Assembly: GCF_029193595.2 (NCBI RefSeq)
Contig: NZ_CP135052.1
Coordinates: forward strand, 1,116,001 to 1,180,000
Reading direction: 5' to 3'
Length of the DNA: 64,000 nt
Source: Providencia hangzhouensis
GTDB taxonomy: Bacteria > Pseudomonadota > Gammaproteobacteria > Enterobacterales > Enterobacteriaceae
The notes under the pieces were generated by a model. The model made no database searches and was not told where the DNA came from. It was given only the letters and a program-made list of their open reading frames with translations. Each line of letters begins with the position of its first letter. Position 1 is the first letter of the stretch. Both the position numbers and the translations under genes were made by a program. Positions 28,417 through 38,561 of the stretch are shown here, piece after piece.

Positions 28417-28962
28417 TTATTCGTAAGTCACTTCTACGTCCATAGCCGCATTGGCTTTACCTGGAAGAATCGTTTTTTCCATTTGTATATAATACGAGTT
28501 AAAGTATATCGATAGTTTTCCGTCAACATTTGACGGGGAAACCAAAGTACCACGGCCACCTATTCCCATCCTATACCACAGCGTTCGGTCATTACTGTAT
28601 TCTATTCTTATTCCAACACCTCTGGCTCTATCAGAAGAGTTATCTATATCTAGAACTGTGTTAGAACCTGAATATTGACGTCCTTGAAGAGCAATATTAA
28701 TTTTAGTGTCTTTATCGCAATCAAAATCAATCTGCCATCTCACATCTTTGCTTTGCGTGTTGACACCACTACCAAAGCCAGACTGGCCAATAGTATAATC
28801 ACCAAGATGAACATTTTGTATTCTTGATGATTGGACGGAGCAAGTATTAGAAGATACTCGTCCTGTAATATTAAAAACGGCATCATAACCGAATGATTTA
28901 AAAGAAAATAATGATGTCATTATTACAAAGCAATGAATTGCATATTGAGTTTTTTTATTCAT
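28417..28962 (-). CDS. Fimbrial minor subunit
   Basis: The product is 181 residues. A signal peptide ends near residue 25 (FKSFGYDAVF). A FimA-type pilin domain follows, with the paired cysteines C38 (SNTCSVQ) and C77 (IDFDCDKD) and the C-terminal beta strand KANAAMDVEVTYE, which ends in the penultimate Tyr typical of donor-strand subunits. It is the last gene of the chaperone-usher operon, nine bases after the previous subunit gene. Its position suggests an adaptor or anchor subunit; the exact role is inference. Confidence 0.8.
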   Translation of the reverse strand: MNKKTQYAIHCFVIMTSLFSFKSFGYDAVFNITGRVSSNTCSVQSSRIQNVHLGDYTIGQSGFGSGVNTQSKDVRWQIDFDCDKDTKINIALQGRQYSGSNTVLDIDNSSDRARGVGIRIEYSNDRTLWYRMGIGGRGTLVSPSNVDGKLSIYFNSYYIQMEKTILPGKANAAMDVEVTYE

Positions 28963-28971
28963 TGCTTCCCC

Positions 28972-29520
28972 TTAATTATTTCGTACAACGAATGTAATAG
29001 AGGCATTTGCCGTACCTGGTGTTGCGCTATTTGCTAATTGCTTATAGCGCGCACGCAATTGAACTGTATTAGTTCCTGAGGCTGTCCCAGCCGCACTAAT
29101 TAAGGTGCTGACTTCATTTGCATTTTTCGCTTCCCAACGTTTGCGCTCGGGTGAATAAGTTTCAACTTGAATTGCCATTCCGCTCGCTGAACCTTCAGTC
29201 TGATCCAACTCAAATAGCTTTCTATCTAGTACAGCAGGGGTTCCTTCTAAGGCGCCACTCACTTGTCGATTTACTGTTGAACAATTAAAAACCAAATCAA
29301 ATTCCACCCAATCCGTCACTGAGTTACGAGGGAAGTTGCTTCCATCACCTTCTAAAAACCACATTCCTAAATCAACACCTTGCGCAGCAGAAGATATGCT
29401 ACACGTTTCACCTTTAATCGAACCTGTGAAATTCACCTTGATATAGGCATCCACAGCCATCACATTCATTGGCATTAGAGATATAAAAAACAGTACAAAT
29501 AGATTTAAATTATGTTTCAT
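28972..29520 (-). CDS. Fimbrial minor subunit
   Basis: The product is 182 residues from the ATG at 29520; the longer frame to 29577 overlaps the adhesin gene and has no signal peptide at its front. Signal peptide about 1-22 (MPMNVMA-VDAYIKVNF). The pilin domain contains GETCSISSAAQGVDLGMW and FNCSTVNRQVSG, giving the disulfide pair, and ends ANASITFVVRNN. It lies 16 bases after the tip-protein gene. Subunit type cannot be fixed from sequence alone. Confidence 0.8.
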   Translation of the reverse strand: MKHNLNLFVLFFISLMPMNVMAVDAYIKVNFTGSIKGETCSISSAAQGVDLGMWFLEGDGSNFPRNSVTDWVEFDLVFNCSTVNRQVSGALEGTPAVLDRKLFELDQTEGSASGMAIQVETYSPERKRWEAKNANEVSTLISAAGTASGTNTVQLRARYKQLANSATPGTANASITFVVRNN

Positions 29521-29536
29521 AAATAATGACCCTTGA

Positions 29537-30559
29537 TTATTTATACACAAGGGTAACCGTAACCTGTGCATTACCATGAGTTGCCTTCACTTCATTTGAT
29601 GTTTTGACATATCTGAATTCAAATGTTTTTGTGACAATGGGGCTCAGACTTGCTTTATCCAGCAAGGAATAGACATAATTGTTGGATAAGGTACGGTCTC
29701 CTCCTAATTTCAATGGGGAAGATTGACCCGCTTCGTATACTCGCACCGCAAATCCAGGGCTTTCGCTTTCATTTTCTAAATAAATAATATCTGTATTTAT
29801 ATTACTTGGATGCAAGTTATCCGCTACGGTGTAGGCTACAGACATGATGGCAGGGCAGTTAATCGTAATCGACTGTTGAGCATGGCCAAAGGTATCTCCT
29901 ATATTTAACGAGCGAACTTTAGCGATGTCATGGACGCCGAGGTCGACCGATTGTCGAACTGATGAAACTGCACAAGTGCGTTGTGCCCATGAAATCAATG
30001 TTGATGCAGGCAATATTTCCCCTACTGATGAGATCCAATTCATATCACCACTGCATTGCACTTTGACTGGATTAAAATGTGTAACAGCCTTATCCGTTCC
30101 TTCAATATCTCCTTGAACGGTTTTGACATACATCATTCGTGTTTCAAGTTGTAGCGATGATGAGCCATCAATGGCACTAATTTCGCTATTATTTCCTGTT
30201 AATGGATACCATTGGCTCGTTCCTTTTTGCCTTAATGCCATGACATAACCCACGCCATTAATGCCAGTGCTAAAAACGGGGTAACTCCCTGAGCCATCAT
30301 TAATCACCATTCCTACGGGTTGGCTATTTACTTGAGGAGTAAAATTAAAGTTTCCCGGCCCTTCAGCAACACATAATTCTTGATTCCCTGTAGACTCAAA
30401 TTGCTTCCAACCATTACCCAATATCGCTTCACGGGGAAGTTTATGAGTTGCCGTATCAATTTCTAAATCCCCTAAATTGATACGAAACTGCCCGACACTG
30501 AGCGCGTTAAATGAAAACAAGGTAATACCAACCAAAGCAATAATTTGTTTTATATTCAT
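29537..30559 (-). CDS. Two-domain fimbrial tip protein, probable adhesin
   Basis: The product is 340 residues, about twice the length of a pilin. A signal peptide (about 1-21, FSFNALS-VGQFRINLG) is followed by a unique N-terminal domain to about residue 190, the presumed ligand-binding part. A C-terminal pilin domain (RTCAVSSVRQSVDLGVHD to AQVTVTLVYK) would join it to the fibre. This layout is that of FimH-type or MrpH-like tip adhesins. The receptor cannot be predicted. It follows the usher gene after 14 bases. Confidence 0.8.
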   Translation of the reverse strand: MNIKQIIALVGITLFSFNALSVGQFRINLGDLEIDTATHKLPREAILGNGWKQFESTGNQELCVAEGPGNFNFTPQVNSQPVGMVINDGSGSYPVFSTGINGVGYVMALRQKGTSQWYPLTGNNSEISAIDGSSSLQLETRMMYVKTVQGDIEGTDKAVTHFNPVKVQCSGDMNWISSVGEILPASTLISWAQRTCAVSSVRQSVDLGVHDIAKVRSLNIGDTFGHAQQSITINCPAIMSVAYTVADNLHPSNINTDIIYLENESESPGFAVRVYEAGQSSPLKLGGDRTLSNNYVYSLLDKASLSPIVTKTFEFRYVKTSNEVKATHGNAQVTVTLVYK

Positions 30560-30573
30560 ATTCAAAACCTATT

Positions 30574-33156
30574 TTATTGGCAGTTGACGGGCAATATGGG
30601 TAAATGATGCTTCAATTGTTCAGCAGTTAATTTATATTCGGCAACACACTGATCTTCTTGGTTTTTACCCCATTTAATTTGTAGTCGCCCTTGCTCTGGC
30701 ATCCCACTGAGATACACATCACCATTATCACCGACAATACCTGAGCTCATATTTTGGTCATCACTTTGAGCGAATTGGGCCATTGCACCGAAAGGCACTG
30801 GTTTTCCATTATGAGTAACATTAAATAATAATCGGTAACCGACATGAGTTTGGTAGCTTGCCAAAATTGCGGCACCTTTTGTTGGTACCGCATTAACTGT
30901 ATTGGTTTTTAATTCAACATTTTCAGGTAAAGAGTCAATGTTGAGGGATATTTCATTTTTAGTATAAGGGTTGAGATAAGGCACAATTGCGTAACCTCGA
31001 GAATCGGTTGAAATATTAGCTCGATTTAAAACTTGCACATTTTCCGCACCCGGAGCTCGAATAATCGCGAAAGAATCATAGATAGGCTGGGCTAAAGTGA
31101 TACCATATGGATGAGCAACAATCGCCCCTGTTAAACCATAGTTTGCTCGCTGTGAATATCTATCATAGCCATAGGCCGCATTAGCAACACCGTAACTTCC
31201 TCGATAAGATGCCGAGGCATTTCCACTACCACGAGTTTCTTTATTTCCATATGACTGCTGAACAGCGTAATTAATATTATTTTTTTCACCAAGAGTACCA
31301 CTTACTCCCATCATTGCGTCTGCATTGCCGCTGTTATCCGCTGTAATACTACTATTTATCGATGTGTAATTGCCGGATGTATTATTAAGTGGAATAGAAA
31401 CTGAAAAAGAGAAGTAATTATCAGCTTTACGTTGATAAGCACTATCAGAATAACTGTAATTAAAGTTATAAGTGATCCCATCAAAGCTTTTGTTATAACC
31501 TGCATTTAATGAGCGTTCTTTACCCGAACGGTTCCAATAATCTTGCTGATAACTAGAAAAATAAATATTACCGAATTCATTTAGTGACTGATTTAGTGAG
31601 ATTTGAAAGCGATTTTTTTTATTATCGCGATATATTTTAGGTTGATTACTGTTAGCTTCACTGAATGAATAAAAACCTTCCGTTGAGTAACGATAGTTAG
31701 CTAAAGTTACAGATGTACCAGTCGAGGTCACGTTTTTGGAGTATTGAAAACGATATGACTGCCCACTGTCGGTATCTTCTTTCCCTAATAAATTTTGGCT
31801 ATTTGCTTGTGTAACATCAGCCGATAGTGCTCCCAAACTACCTAAATTAATTCCCATTCCTATCGCATAAGATTGGTAATTTTTTGATAGTAAAGTTCCA
31901 ACATACCCAGTAATACCTTTTGGTAACCCATAAATAAAAGTACTTTGCAGGAAATCAGGTTCTACTTCACCGGAGGCATTAGATTTATATTTTCCCCCCG
32001 TTAATGAATACTTGAGTTGCCCTTCTCGCTGCATAATAGCAATTGATGAGAAAGGAACAGTAAATGAGCGTTCAGTACCATCCGCTTCCTTAATTATAAC
32101 GGTTAAGTCACCGCTAGTCCCTGTTGGGTATAAATCATCAATTTCAAATGCACCTGGAGAGACATAGGATTGATAAATAACATAGTTATTTTGTTTAATC
32201 GTAACTTCTGCGTTACTTTGAGCTATTCCCCTAATAATCGGAGCAAAACCTCTCATTGAACTAGGTAGCATGGATTCATCACTTTGTAATTGAATGCCAC
32301 GGAATTGAAAACCATCAAAAATCTCACTTGGTGTCGCTGTGTCACCAATCACTAATTGAGATTTTAAGAAATTAATCCCTCTTTCTAAGCTAGTCTCAAT
32401 GTTTTTCCATTCGCGTTCTCCACTATTATCCGTATAAGTCGAATAGTTTTTTAAACGCCATGGGCCTAGATTTCCAGTGCTACGAAGGTTGAAATAATGA
32501 GAGTTTGTATCTTTGGCGTTATTACGACTCCAATTGTTTGAACCACTATAATAATAATTTAAGATTAAAGCAGGAACACCATTTTCCCATTGACTAGCGG
32601 GAACAGTACCTAATGCTTGTTTATTCATAGCAATTTGAGGTATTGAGATATTCAGCTTCTGTTGATTCAATTCAAGCGTAGATTTTGCCTCGGGTATATA
32701 TTCGCCTATTGGGCCTATATATTGCCCAGCAGAAAGTGCAGCCAATGCTGGAATAGAATTAACTTTAACTCCCCAAAGTGCTAATTCTTCTTTTGTTATG
32801 CGTGGAATTAACTGGCTTGATTTATCATCCTTAACAAATTCGATAACCTTAGAATCCATTAAAATACCATTTACGATAATATCGACATGATATTCTCCCG
32901 CTAACTGGCCTCCAGGGTTAGCAAACTGGTCTAAATTAGGTAGATCTGCAATATTTTGGCCATCAATGACGCTGAGTGAGCTAGGACTAAAATAATCTTC
33001 CGCAGATACATGACTAATGCTTATTCCAGCCAAAATTATTGCAGTTACTACCTGACATATTTTTTTTAATCGAAAATAAGTTACCCCATTATGCAAATCG
33101 GTTATCGCGTCATAATGACGATTTAATGGATGTTGCTTTCTTGAAATGCAGCGCAT
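30574..33156 (-). CDS. Outer-membrane fimbrial usher
   Basis: The product is 860 residues, normal for the FimD/PapC family. A long basic N-terminus precedes the hydrophobic signal core (VVTAIILAGISISHVSAED), a layout common in ushers. The N-terminal chaperone-binding domain, a large beta-barrel with plug (WRLKNYSTYTDNSGERE, RGFAPIIRGIAQSNAEVTIKQN, PGAFEIDDLYPTGTSGDLTV) and the C-terminal domains are all visible, and there is no frameshift. The ATG at 33156 is accepted although its ribosome site is distant. It lies 21 bases after the chaperone gene. Confidence 0.93.
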   Translation of the reverse strand: MRCISRKQHPLNRHYDAITDLHNGVTYFRLKKICQVVTAIILAGISISHVSAEDYFSPSSLSVIDGQNIADLPNLDQFANPGGQLAGEYHVDIIVNGILMDSKVIEFVKDDKSSQLIPRITKEELALWGVKVNSIPALAALSAGQYIGPIGEYIPEAKSTLELNQQKLNISIPQIAMNKQALGTVPASQWENGVPALILNYYYSGSNNWSRNNAKDTNSHYFNLRSTGNLGPWRLKNYSTYTDNSGEREWKNIETSLERGINFLKSQLVIGDTATPSEIFDGFQFRGIQLQSDESMLPSSMRGFAPIIRGIAQSNAEVTIKQNNYVIYQSYVSPGAFEIDDLYPTGTSGDLTVIIKEADGTERSFTVPFSSIAIMQREGQLKYSLTGGKYKSNASGEVEPDFLQSTFIYGLPKGITGYVGTLLSKNYQSYAIGMGINLGSLGALSADVTQANSQNLLGKEDTDSGQSYRFQYSKNVTSTGTSVTLANYRYSTEGFYSFSEANSNQPKIYRDNKKNRFQISLNQSLNEFGNIYFSSYQQDYWNRSGKERSLNAGYNKSFDGITYNFNYSYSDSAYQRKADNYFSFSVSIPLNNTSGNYTSINSSITADNSGNADAMMGVSGTLGEKNNINYAVQQSYGNKETRGSGNASASYRGSYGVANAAYGYDRYSQRANYGLTGAIVAHPYGITLAQPIYDSFAIIRAPGAENVQVLNRANISTDSRGYAIVPYLNPYTKNEISLNIDSLPENVELKTNTVNAVPTKGAAILASYQTHVGYRLLFNVTHNGKPVPFGAMAQFAQSDDQNMSSGIVGDNGDVYLSGMPEQGRLQIKWGKNQEDQCVAEYKLTAEQLKHHLPILPVNCQ

Positions 33157-33177
33157 AATGAATGTTCTTCCAACTGA

Positions 33178-33855
33178 TTATTTTAATGTCTGAGTTTTCG
33201 CTTTCGTTATCGTTCCATAGTCATTAATTGCACTCCAAGTAACTTGGTTTGCTTGAGTTCCCGAAATATTCCATGACGCTTCGCCCAGAGGAGGGACCAT
33301 GCCTGGTTCTGCAATTTCTTTATTACCAACCTTCAACTCCCCGAATGAAACATAATAAGGCGTTGGATTATTTGCTTTTAAATAGTTTCCTTGTTTTTTA
33401 AAGGTTAATTTTTCATACGCAATTAATGCTTCTGCTGTTGGTAAATCTGCAGGGCGATAAAATAATTTAATCTTGTTATTAATTGAAATCGTTAAATTAT
33501 TTGTTGCATTTGGGTCTGATGGTGGAATTGATTTAACATTTAGCCAATAAACTGATTCTTTATCAGAGGGTAACTGAGAATCTGTTAAAACAATTCGAAT
33601 AGCATTGGCTGATTCAGGTTCAATGCGAAAAAGTGGAGGAGTTACAGTAAACGGTACTTTTTGCTTATCATTATTATTAAAATTATTGACCCAAGATTGT
33701 ACAAGATAAGGTGTTTTGTCATCATTTCTCACTGAAATTGAAGCTTCTTTCTTATTGCCTTCATAAATAACACGAGTGCCACCTAAAATAACACTGGCGT
33801 TTGCATTAAGAGTCGTCATAAATAAAAGCGCTAATGAAATGAGATGCTTTTTCAA
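33178..33855 (-). CDS. Periplasmic fimbrial chaperone
   Basis: The product is 225 residues. The signal peptide is about 1-20 (LNANA-SVILGGTRVIYEGNKKEASISVRN). It has the PapD/FimC fold: the strand TPYLVQSWVNN, the FRIEPESANAIRIVL core, and an ESVYWLNVKSIPP loop matching the pilus chaperone signature, with the conserved Arg and Lys of the subunit-binding cleft. It delivers subunits to the usher. It lies 49 bases after the major subunit gene. Confidence 0.94.
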   Translation of the reverse strand: MKKHLISLALLFMTTLNANASVILGGTRVIYEGNKKEASISVRNDDKTPYLVQSWVNNFNNNDKQKVPFTVTPPLFRIEPESANAIRIVLTDSQLPSDKESVYWLNVKSIPPSDPNATNNLTISINNKIKLFYRPADLPTAEALIAYEKLTFKKQGNYLKANNPTPYYVSFGELKVGNKEIAEPGMVPPLGEASWNISGTQANQVTWSAINDYGTITKAKTQTLK

Positions 33856-33904
33856 AATTTTCCCCTATAAAAAGAGGGAACGAATGTTCCCTTAATTCAG
33901 TGAA

Positions 33905-34450
33905 CTATTGGTTATATTGAATAGTGACAGTAACGTCAGCGTTTGCTTTACCAGCAGTAACTTCATTTGCGGTTGTAACGTAACGCGCATAATATGTTTT
34001 TTCGCCACTATTACCTTTCAAATCAATACCATCAGCTTCTGTGTCTGGAGTATAGAAATTTGTTCCGTTAACATCACCAGAAATACCAATACCAACACCT
34101 TCAGCCTCATTGACAGCATATAATTGGTTGTTATCTGGGTGTGCGGTTCCTCCGAAGGTGACGCGAGCACGTGCTAATGTTGCAGGGCAGCCACTCAAGC
34201 CTATTGTTAAAGGAACTGCATCAGTTAATTCACCGACTTTATCGAAGGTGTTAGTCATCCAAGTGCCAAGTTGCACTACACCTTCATTTTTGTTTGTATT
34301 ATTAACTTCAATAGTACAAGTCGTATCAATAAATTGACCTTTGAAATTTATGGTGCCTTTAGCATTACCGCTATCAATTGCAGCATGTGCCACACTTGAT
34401 AATGAAACCATAATAATTGATGCCATTAATACTGACTTTTTAAAAATCAT
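33905..34450 (-). CDS. Major fimbrial subunit (FimA-type pilin)
   Basis: The product is 181 residues. Signal peptide about 1-23 (LSSVAHA-AIDSGNAKG). The pilin domain has the disulfide pair C46 (DTTCTIEV) and C89 (SGCPATLARA) and ends KANADVTVTIQYNQ. As the first gene of the operon and the shortest simple pilin, it is the probable structural rod subunit. It is preceded by a long AT-rich region, as expected for a regulated fimbrial promoter. No recombinase gene is present in the window. Confidence 0.9.
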   Translation of the reverse strand: MIFKKSVLMASIIMVSLSSVAHAAIDSGNAKGTINFKGQFIDTTCTIEVNNTNKNEGVVQLGTWMTNTFDKVGELTDAVPLTIGLSGCPATLARARVTFGGTAHPDNNQLYAVNEAEGVGIGISGDVNGTNFYTPDTEADGIDLKGNSGEKTYYARYVTTANEVTAGKANADVTVTIQYNQ

Positions 34451-35126
34451 AGGAACCTCTTATCTATCTAGTAAAGAATCATTAATTATATTCAGGTTAG
34501 ATGACTAAGTTATTTTTTAATAACTATTATCCCATATATTTCACACATCAAAATTATATTAGTGTTTTTAAAGTAAATCCATTAAACGAGTAATTTTAAG
34601 TATTTTACTTAGATTGCGATGTTTAACTTTGAAATAACGCTTTTAAGTTAATAATATAGATGAATAATCCAATAAACTGACATTTTCTTAACTGTTAACG
34701 ATAACAATCATATTAAAATTAAATTTAAATATTATTTAAGTAACTGTAACATTGTATTTCGTTTGAAATATAATTTAACGGATATATGCAGGCCAATATT
34801 CTTATTATACGAGATGCGTGGTATTAAAAATCTCCAAAGTTGGTATTTAAGGTATTTAAAGCTTATTTGCTGTAGGGGAAATGTGAAAACTCATAAGATA
34901 TGATCTGGCAGTGCTATAAAATCATCTTTTTATTTTTACCTTTTCAGGTAAATAAAATGAATGATAAGACCATGAATTTTAATTTTTTCAACAAGAAACT
35001 ATTTATGGTTTAAATTAAAGGGGTAGTAAACTCTCTTTAATATATAATTTTTTATTAAATTTACTTTAGTTTTGATTTTTTATCGAGAATATTCTTTGCT
35101 TGATTAAGTGATTTTACTTAAAAATA
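34451..35126. other. AT-rich region upstream of the fimbrial operon
   Basis: This stretch of about 680 bp is very AT-rich and holds no convincing gene. It must include the fimbrial promoter. I looked for inverted repeats that could flank an invertible switch and found none clear enough to report. Confidence 0.5.
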
Positions 35127-35173
35127 AAAGGCCATATCTAATTAGCTGAATGACAACGATAGATATGACCTTT
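35127..35173. terminator. Terminator after yadH
   Basis: AAAGGCCATATCTA (35127-35140) pairs with TAGATATGACCTTT (35160-35173) with one mismatch. T runs lie on both outer sides. Confidence 0.75.
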
Positions 35174-35197
35174 TTATTATTTATAATCTAGGCTAAA

Positions 35198-35968
35198 TTA
35201 ACTGCGTAACCCTCTACCTTGTTCAATCAAATACCAAGTTAGTAAATAAAAAACTATCAAGAAAATCATCAGTACACCAAGAGTAATTGCGATTGATACA
35301 TCTGCAATACCTAGGAATCCATATCTAAATCCACTAATCATATACACGATAGGGTTTAATTTAGATATAGCCTGCCAAACTGGCGGTAATAAGGATAGCG
35401 AATAAAAGACACCACCTAAATAAGTTAACGGTGTTAGGACAAAAGTAGGAACGATACTGATATCATCAAACGTCTTAGCAAAAATTGCATTTAATAGCCC
35501 AGCAAGTGAAAATACAATAGCGGTTAGCAACAAGGTTACTACAACCATAACCCATGAATGGACTTGTAGTGGAATAAAAAATAGTGACACTAACGTGACT
35601 AAAAAACCAACTAGGATCCCACGAGCAACACCTCCACCAACAAAACCAGCAATAATTATGTGTGTTGGAACAGGTGCAACCAGTAACTCTTCAATATTCT
35701 TTTGAAATTTAGAACCAAAAAATGAAGAGCAGACATTAGAGTAAGAGTTAGTGATAACTGCCATCATGATTAACCCCGGAACTATAAATTGCATATAGTC
35801 CACACCACCCATATCACCAATTCTTGAGCCAATTAAATTACCAAAAATGACAAAGTATAGTGACATTGTAATGACTGGTGGTAATAAGGTTTGTACCCAG
35901 ATACGACCAAATCGAGTGACTTCTTTTATCCAAATAGTTTTTAATGCTACCCAGTACAATGAGATCAT
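35198..35968 (-). CDS. yadH: ABC-2 type transporter permease YadH
   Basis: The product is a 256-residue inner-membrane protein with about six hydrophobic segments and the ABC-2 permease signature region (LTPLTYLGGVFYSLSLLPPVWQAISKLNPIVYMI). It pairs with YadG, whose gene overlaps by four bases, so the two are translationally coupled. The substrate is not known for the E. coli pair. The position between can and the fimbrial operon keeps the E. coli can-yadGH order. Confidence 0.92.
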   Translation of the reverse strand: MISLYWVALKTIWIKEVTRFGRIWVQTLLPPVITMSLYFVIFGNLIGSRIGDMGGVDYMQFIVPGLIMMAVITNSYSNVCSSFFGSKFQKNIEELLVAPVPTHIIIAGFVGGGVARGILVGFLVTLVSLFFIPLQVHSWVMVVVTLLLTAIVFSLAGLLNAIFAKTFDDISIVPTFVLTPLTYLGGVFYSLSLLPPVWQAISKLNPIVYMISGFRYGFLGIADVSIAITLGVLMIFLIVFYLLTWYLIEQGRGLRS

Positions 35969-36906
35969 TTTACAATCTCCTTCTCGGCCGCATGGCTTTC
36001 TTTTTTGACTAAATTAACAAATAACTCTTCCAAACGGTTCGCTTTATTACGCATACTTAAAATTTGTACACCTTGCTCGCTGAATTGGCTAAAAACACTA
36101 TTTAGGCCTTGCTCTCTTTTTACATCCACTTCAAGTGTTGATGTGTCTATCAAACGAGATTCATACCCTAATAATTGAGGAACAGGACTTTTGGGCATTA
36201 GATCAAAAATAAAAGTTTCTGATTCTAGTTGGCTAAGTAGTTGTTTCATACTTGTATTTTCAACTAGCTCACCATGTTGAATAATACCAATATTACGGCA
36301 CAGCATTTCAGCTTCTTCTAAATAGTGAGTTGTTAAAATGATTGTCGTCCCTTGAGCGTTTAGATTCTTCAAAAATGTCCACATAGAACGACGTAACTCG
36401 ATATCCACTCCTGCTGTTGGCTCATCGAGTATTAATAATTTTGGTTGGTGCATTAAAGCACGAGCAATCATTAAACGGCGTTTCATTCCACCTGATAGAT
36501 TGCGGGCACGCTCATTGCGTTTTTCCCATAAATCAAGTTGAGTCAGATACTGTTCGGCACGTTCTACAGCAACTGAACGAGTGACTCCATAGTAACCCGC
36601 TTGGTTAAGGACGATTTGTAGTACTGTCTCAAAAGGGTTGAAATTGAATTCTTGAGGCACTAAACCAAGTTGTTGTTTTGCTTGTACAACTTGCTTTTCT
36701 AAATCATAACCAAAAACTTTTACACTCCCACTCGTTTTATTCACTAATGAGCTGATAATCCCGATTGTAGTTGATTTACCTGCACCATTTGGTCCTAGCA
36801 AAGCATAAAAATCGCCATCTTCAACGCTTAAGTCGATTCCTCGCAAGGCTCTTACACCACCGGGGTAGGTTTTGGTTAACTGCGATAATTCAAGTGCATA
36901 TGTCAT
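35965..36906 (-). CDS. yadG: ABC transporter ATP-binding protein YadG
   Basis: The product is 313 residues. Walker A GPNGAGKST, signature LSGGMKRR, Walker B LLILDEPTAG and the switch His in TTHYLEEAE are all present and spaced normally, followed by an extended C-terminal domain of about 85 residues. It energises the YadH permease. It diverges from can across about 257 bases. Confidence 0.94.
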   Translation of the reverse strand: MTYALELSQLTKTYPGGVRALRGIDLSVEDGDFYALLGPNGAGKSTTIGIISSLVNKTSGSVKVFGYDLEKQVVQAKQQLGLVPQEFNFNPFETVLQIVLNQAGYYGVTRSVAVERAEQYLTQLDLWEKRNERARNLSGGMKRRLMIARALMHQPKLLILDEPTAGVDIELRRSMWTFLKNLNAQGTTIILTTHYLEEAEMLCRNIGIIQHGELVENTSMKQLLSQLESETFIFDLMPKSPVPQLLGYESRLIDTSTLEVDVKREQGLNSVFSQFSEQGVQILSMRNKANRLEELFVNLVKKESHAAEKEIVK

Positions 36907-37163
36907 ATGTAAAAAAAACCTTTATTCTTAAGATAGTTTGGCGGCAATATATCCTAATGATGCCACTTTTTTCTGTCCTATGTTATGCAGAAAAGAGATA
37001 ATTAATTTATCTAAGATAATTCAATATGTTACTAATTTAGGGTTGTTTTGTCTAAAGGAGAGGTTCATCATAAGGGCATTAAAATTAGTATAACTAATTA
37101 TTAATTAATCAATAAATGCTGTATAAGATTTTATCGCAAAGTAACACAATTAGGCTATAAGTC

Positions 37164-37838
37164 ATGATGAGAAAAATAGAAGAACTGTTTGCTAACAATG
37201 AAGCATGGTCAGCATCAGTAAAAGAGCAAGATCCTGAATTCTTCAAAGAATTATCAAAAGCGCAAAAGCCAAGATTCTTATGGATAGGCTGCTCAGACAG
37301 TCGAGTACCTGCAGAAAAGCTAATTAACGCAGCACCTGGCGACCTTTTTGTTCACCGTAATGTTGCTAATTTAGTTATCCACACGGATCTTAATTGTTTA
37401 TCTGTTATTCAATATGCCGTTGATGTCTTACAAGTTGAGCACATCATTATTTGTGGTCACTATGGTTGTGGTGGTATTGAAGCGGCTGTTGATAATACCG
37501 AACTCGGCTTAATCAATAATTGGTTATTACACATACGTGATATTTGGTACAGACACAGCTCTATGTTAGGTGAATTAAAACCTTGCGAGCGACTTAACCG
37601 TTTATGTGAACTAAATGTTGTGGAACAAGTTTATAATTTAGGCCACTCTACCATTATGCAATCAGCGTGGAAACGCGGTCAAAAAGTCATGATCCACGGC
37701 TGGGTCTACGGTATTAACAATGGCCGATTGCAAGACCTTCATATTACGGCGGATAGCAGAGAAAAACTTGAACTTTGTTACCGTGAAGCAATTGCGACAT
37801 TAACGCAAAAAAATAATTTAAGTAAAAAGGATTGCTAA
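37164..37838 (+). CDS. can: Beta-class carbonic anhydrase Can
   Basis: This cytoplasmic zinc enzyme hydrates CO2 to bicarbonate and is needed for growth in air. It has 224 residues. Zinc ligands are C43 and D45 (CSDSR) and H99 and C102 (CGHYGCGG). The sequence from [15 protein letters not shown] to [14 protein letters not shown] follows E. coli Can closely. Two adjacent ATGs make the start uncertain by one residue. A bidirectional terminator separates it from convergent panD. Confidence 0.97.
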   Translation: MMRKIEELFANNEAWSASVKEQDPEFFKELSKAQKPRFLWIGCSDSRVPAEKLINAAPGDLFVHRNVANLVIHTDLNCLSVIQYAVDVLQVEHIIICGHYGCGGIEAAVDNTELGLINNWLLHIRDIWYRHSSMLGELKPCERLNRLCELNVVEQVYNLGHSTIMQSAWKRGQKVMIHGWVYGINNGRLQDLHITADSREKLELCYREAIATLTQKNNLSKKDC

Positions 37839-37942
37839 ATTGCCCTCTGATTGCTGGTAAACCTATTATGTCATCAGCAATTAGAGCAAGCTTTGAAAGT
37901 AAAACCCTAAAAAACAACTTATTAACGTTGGGCAGATAAAAC

Positions 37943-37974
37943 AAAGCGGGAAAAATAGGTATTTATCCCGCTTT
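37943..37974. terminator. Bidirectional terminator between can and panD
   Basis: AAAGCGGGA (37943-37951) pairs perfectly with TCCCGCTTT (37966-37974) between two convergent genes. Confidence 0.8.
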
Positions 37975-38014
37975 ATCAACAATCTCAAGCGCTATAGAAT
38001 GGTGCTTTCTTATA

Positions 38015-38395
38015 TTAAGCGACTTGTACAGGCACTGCTTTAGCAACCCTGCTCATGACATTGTTTTCATCAAAATAAGCAACCTTCGGTTTATGCGTGC
38101 GCGCATCTTCATCGTCAATTTGTACATATGAACAAATAATGAGTTTATCGCCTACCGCGGCACGGCGTGCAGCAGCACCATTAACTGAGATAATTTTTGA
38201 ACCGCGCTCGCCAGAAATCGCGTAGGTTGAAAAACGCTCACCATTATCGACGTTATAGATATCAATGGCTTCATATTCAAGGATCCCAGCAGCATCCATG
38301 AAGTTCTGATCAATCGCACATGACCCTTCGTAGTGTAGGTCTGCCTGTGTGACTGTGACGCGATGGAGTTTGCCTTGTAACATTCTTCTTAACAT
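38015..38395 (-). CDS. panD: Aspartate 1-decarboxylase (pyruvoyl enzyme)
   Basis: PanD makes beta-alanine for pantothenate. It has 126 residues from the ATG at 38395; the longer frame to 38452 only reads through a repeat element. Self-cleavage between G24 and S25 (HYEGSCAID) forms the pyruvoyl group. The sequence [20 protein letters not shown] is typical. It follows panC in the same direction, but 236 bases with an ERIC-like element come between. Whether panD has its own promoter is not visible. Confidence 0.96.
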   Translation of the reverse strand: MLRRMLQGKLHRVTVTQADLHYEGSCAIDQNFMDAAGILEYEAIDIYNVDNGERFSTYAISGERGSKIISVNGAAARRAAVGDKLIICSYVQIDDEDARTHKPKVAYFDENNVMSRVAKAVPVQVA

Positions 38396-38407
38396 TTCTT
38401 CTTCGTC

Positions 38408-38561
38408 CTTCAAATTGCAGCGTTGTTGACTACGTGCGTTCGCCCTAGTCACATACTTATGTATGCTCCTAGGGACTCACTTACTTGCCGCCTAGCTGCA
38501 ATCTGAATGACTTTGAATAAAATCATAGTGCCTTCAAAACTGCAGCGTTGTTGACTACGTG
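38408..38561. repeat. ERIC-like element 3 plus partial copy
   Basis: A full element spans about 38408-38514, with inner arms CCCTAG and CTAGGG around CACATACTTATGTATGCT and outer arms AAATTGCAG and CTGCAATCT. Bases 38531-38561 repeat only its left arm (CTGCAGCGTTGTTGACTACG). It separates panC from panD. Confidence 0.85.

Noticed and set aside
34451..35126. Invertible fimbrial promoter switch
   Set aside because: No convincing pair of short inverted repeats flanks a promoter and no tyrosine recombinase gene is present in the window.
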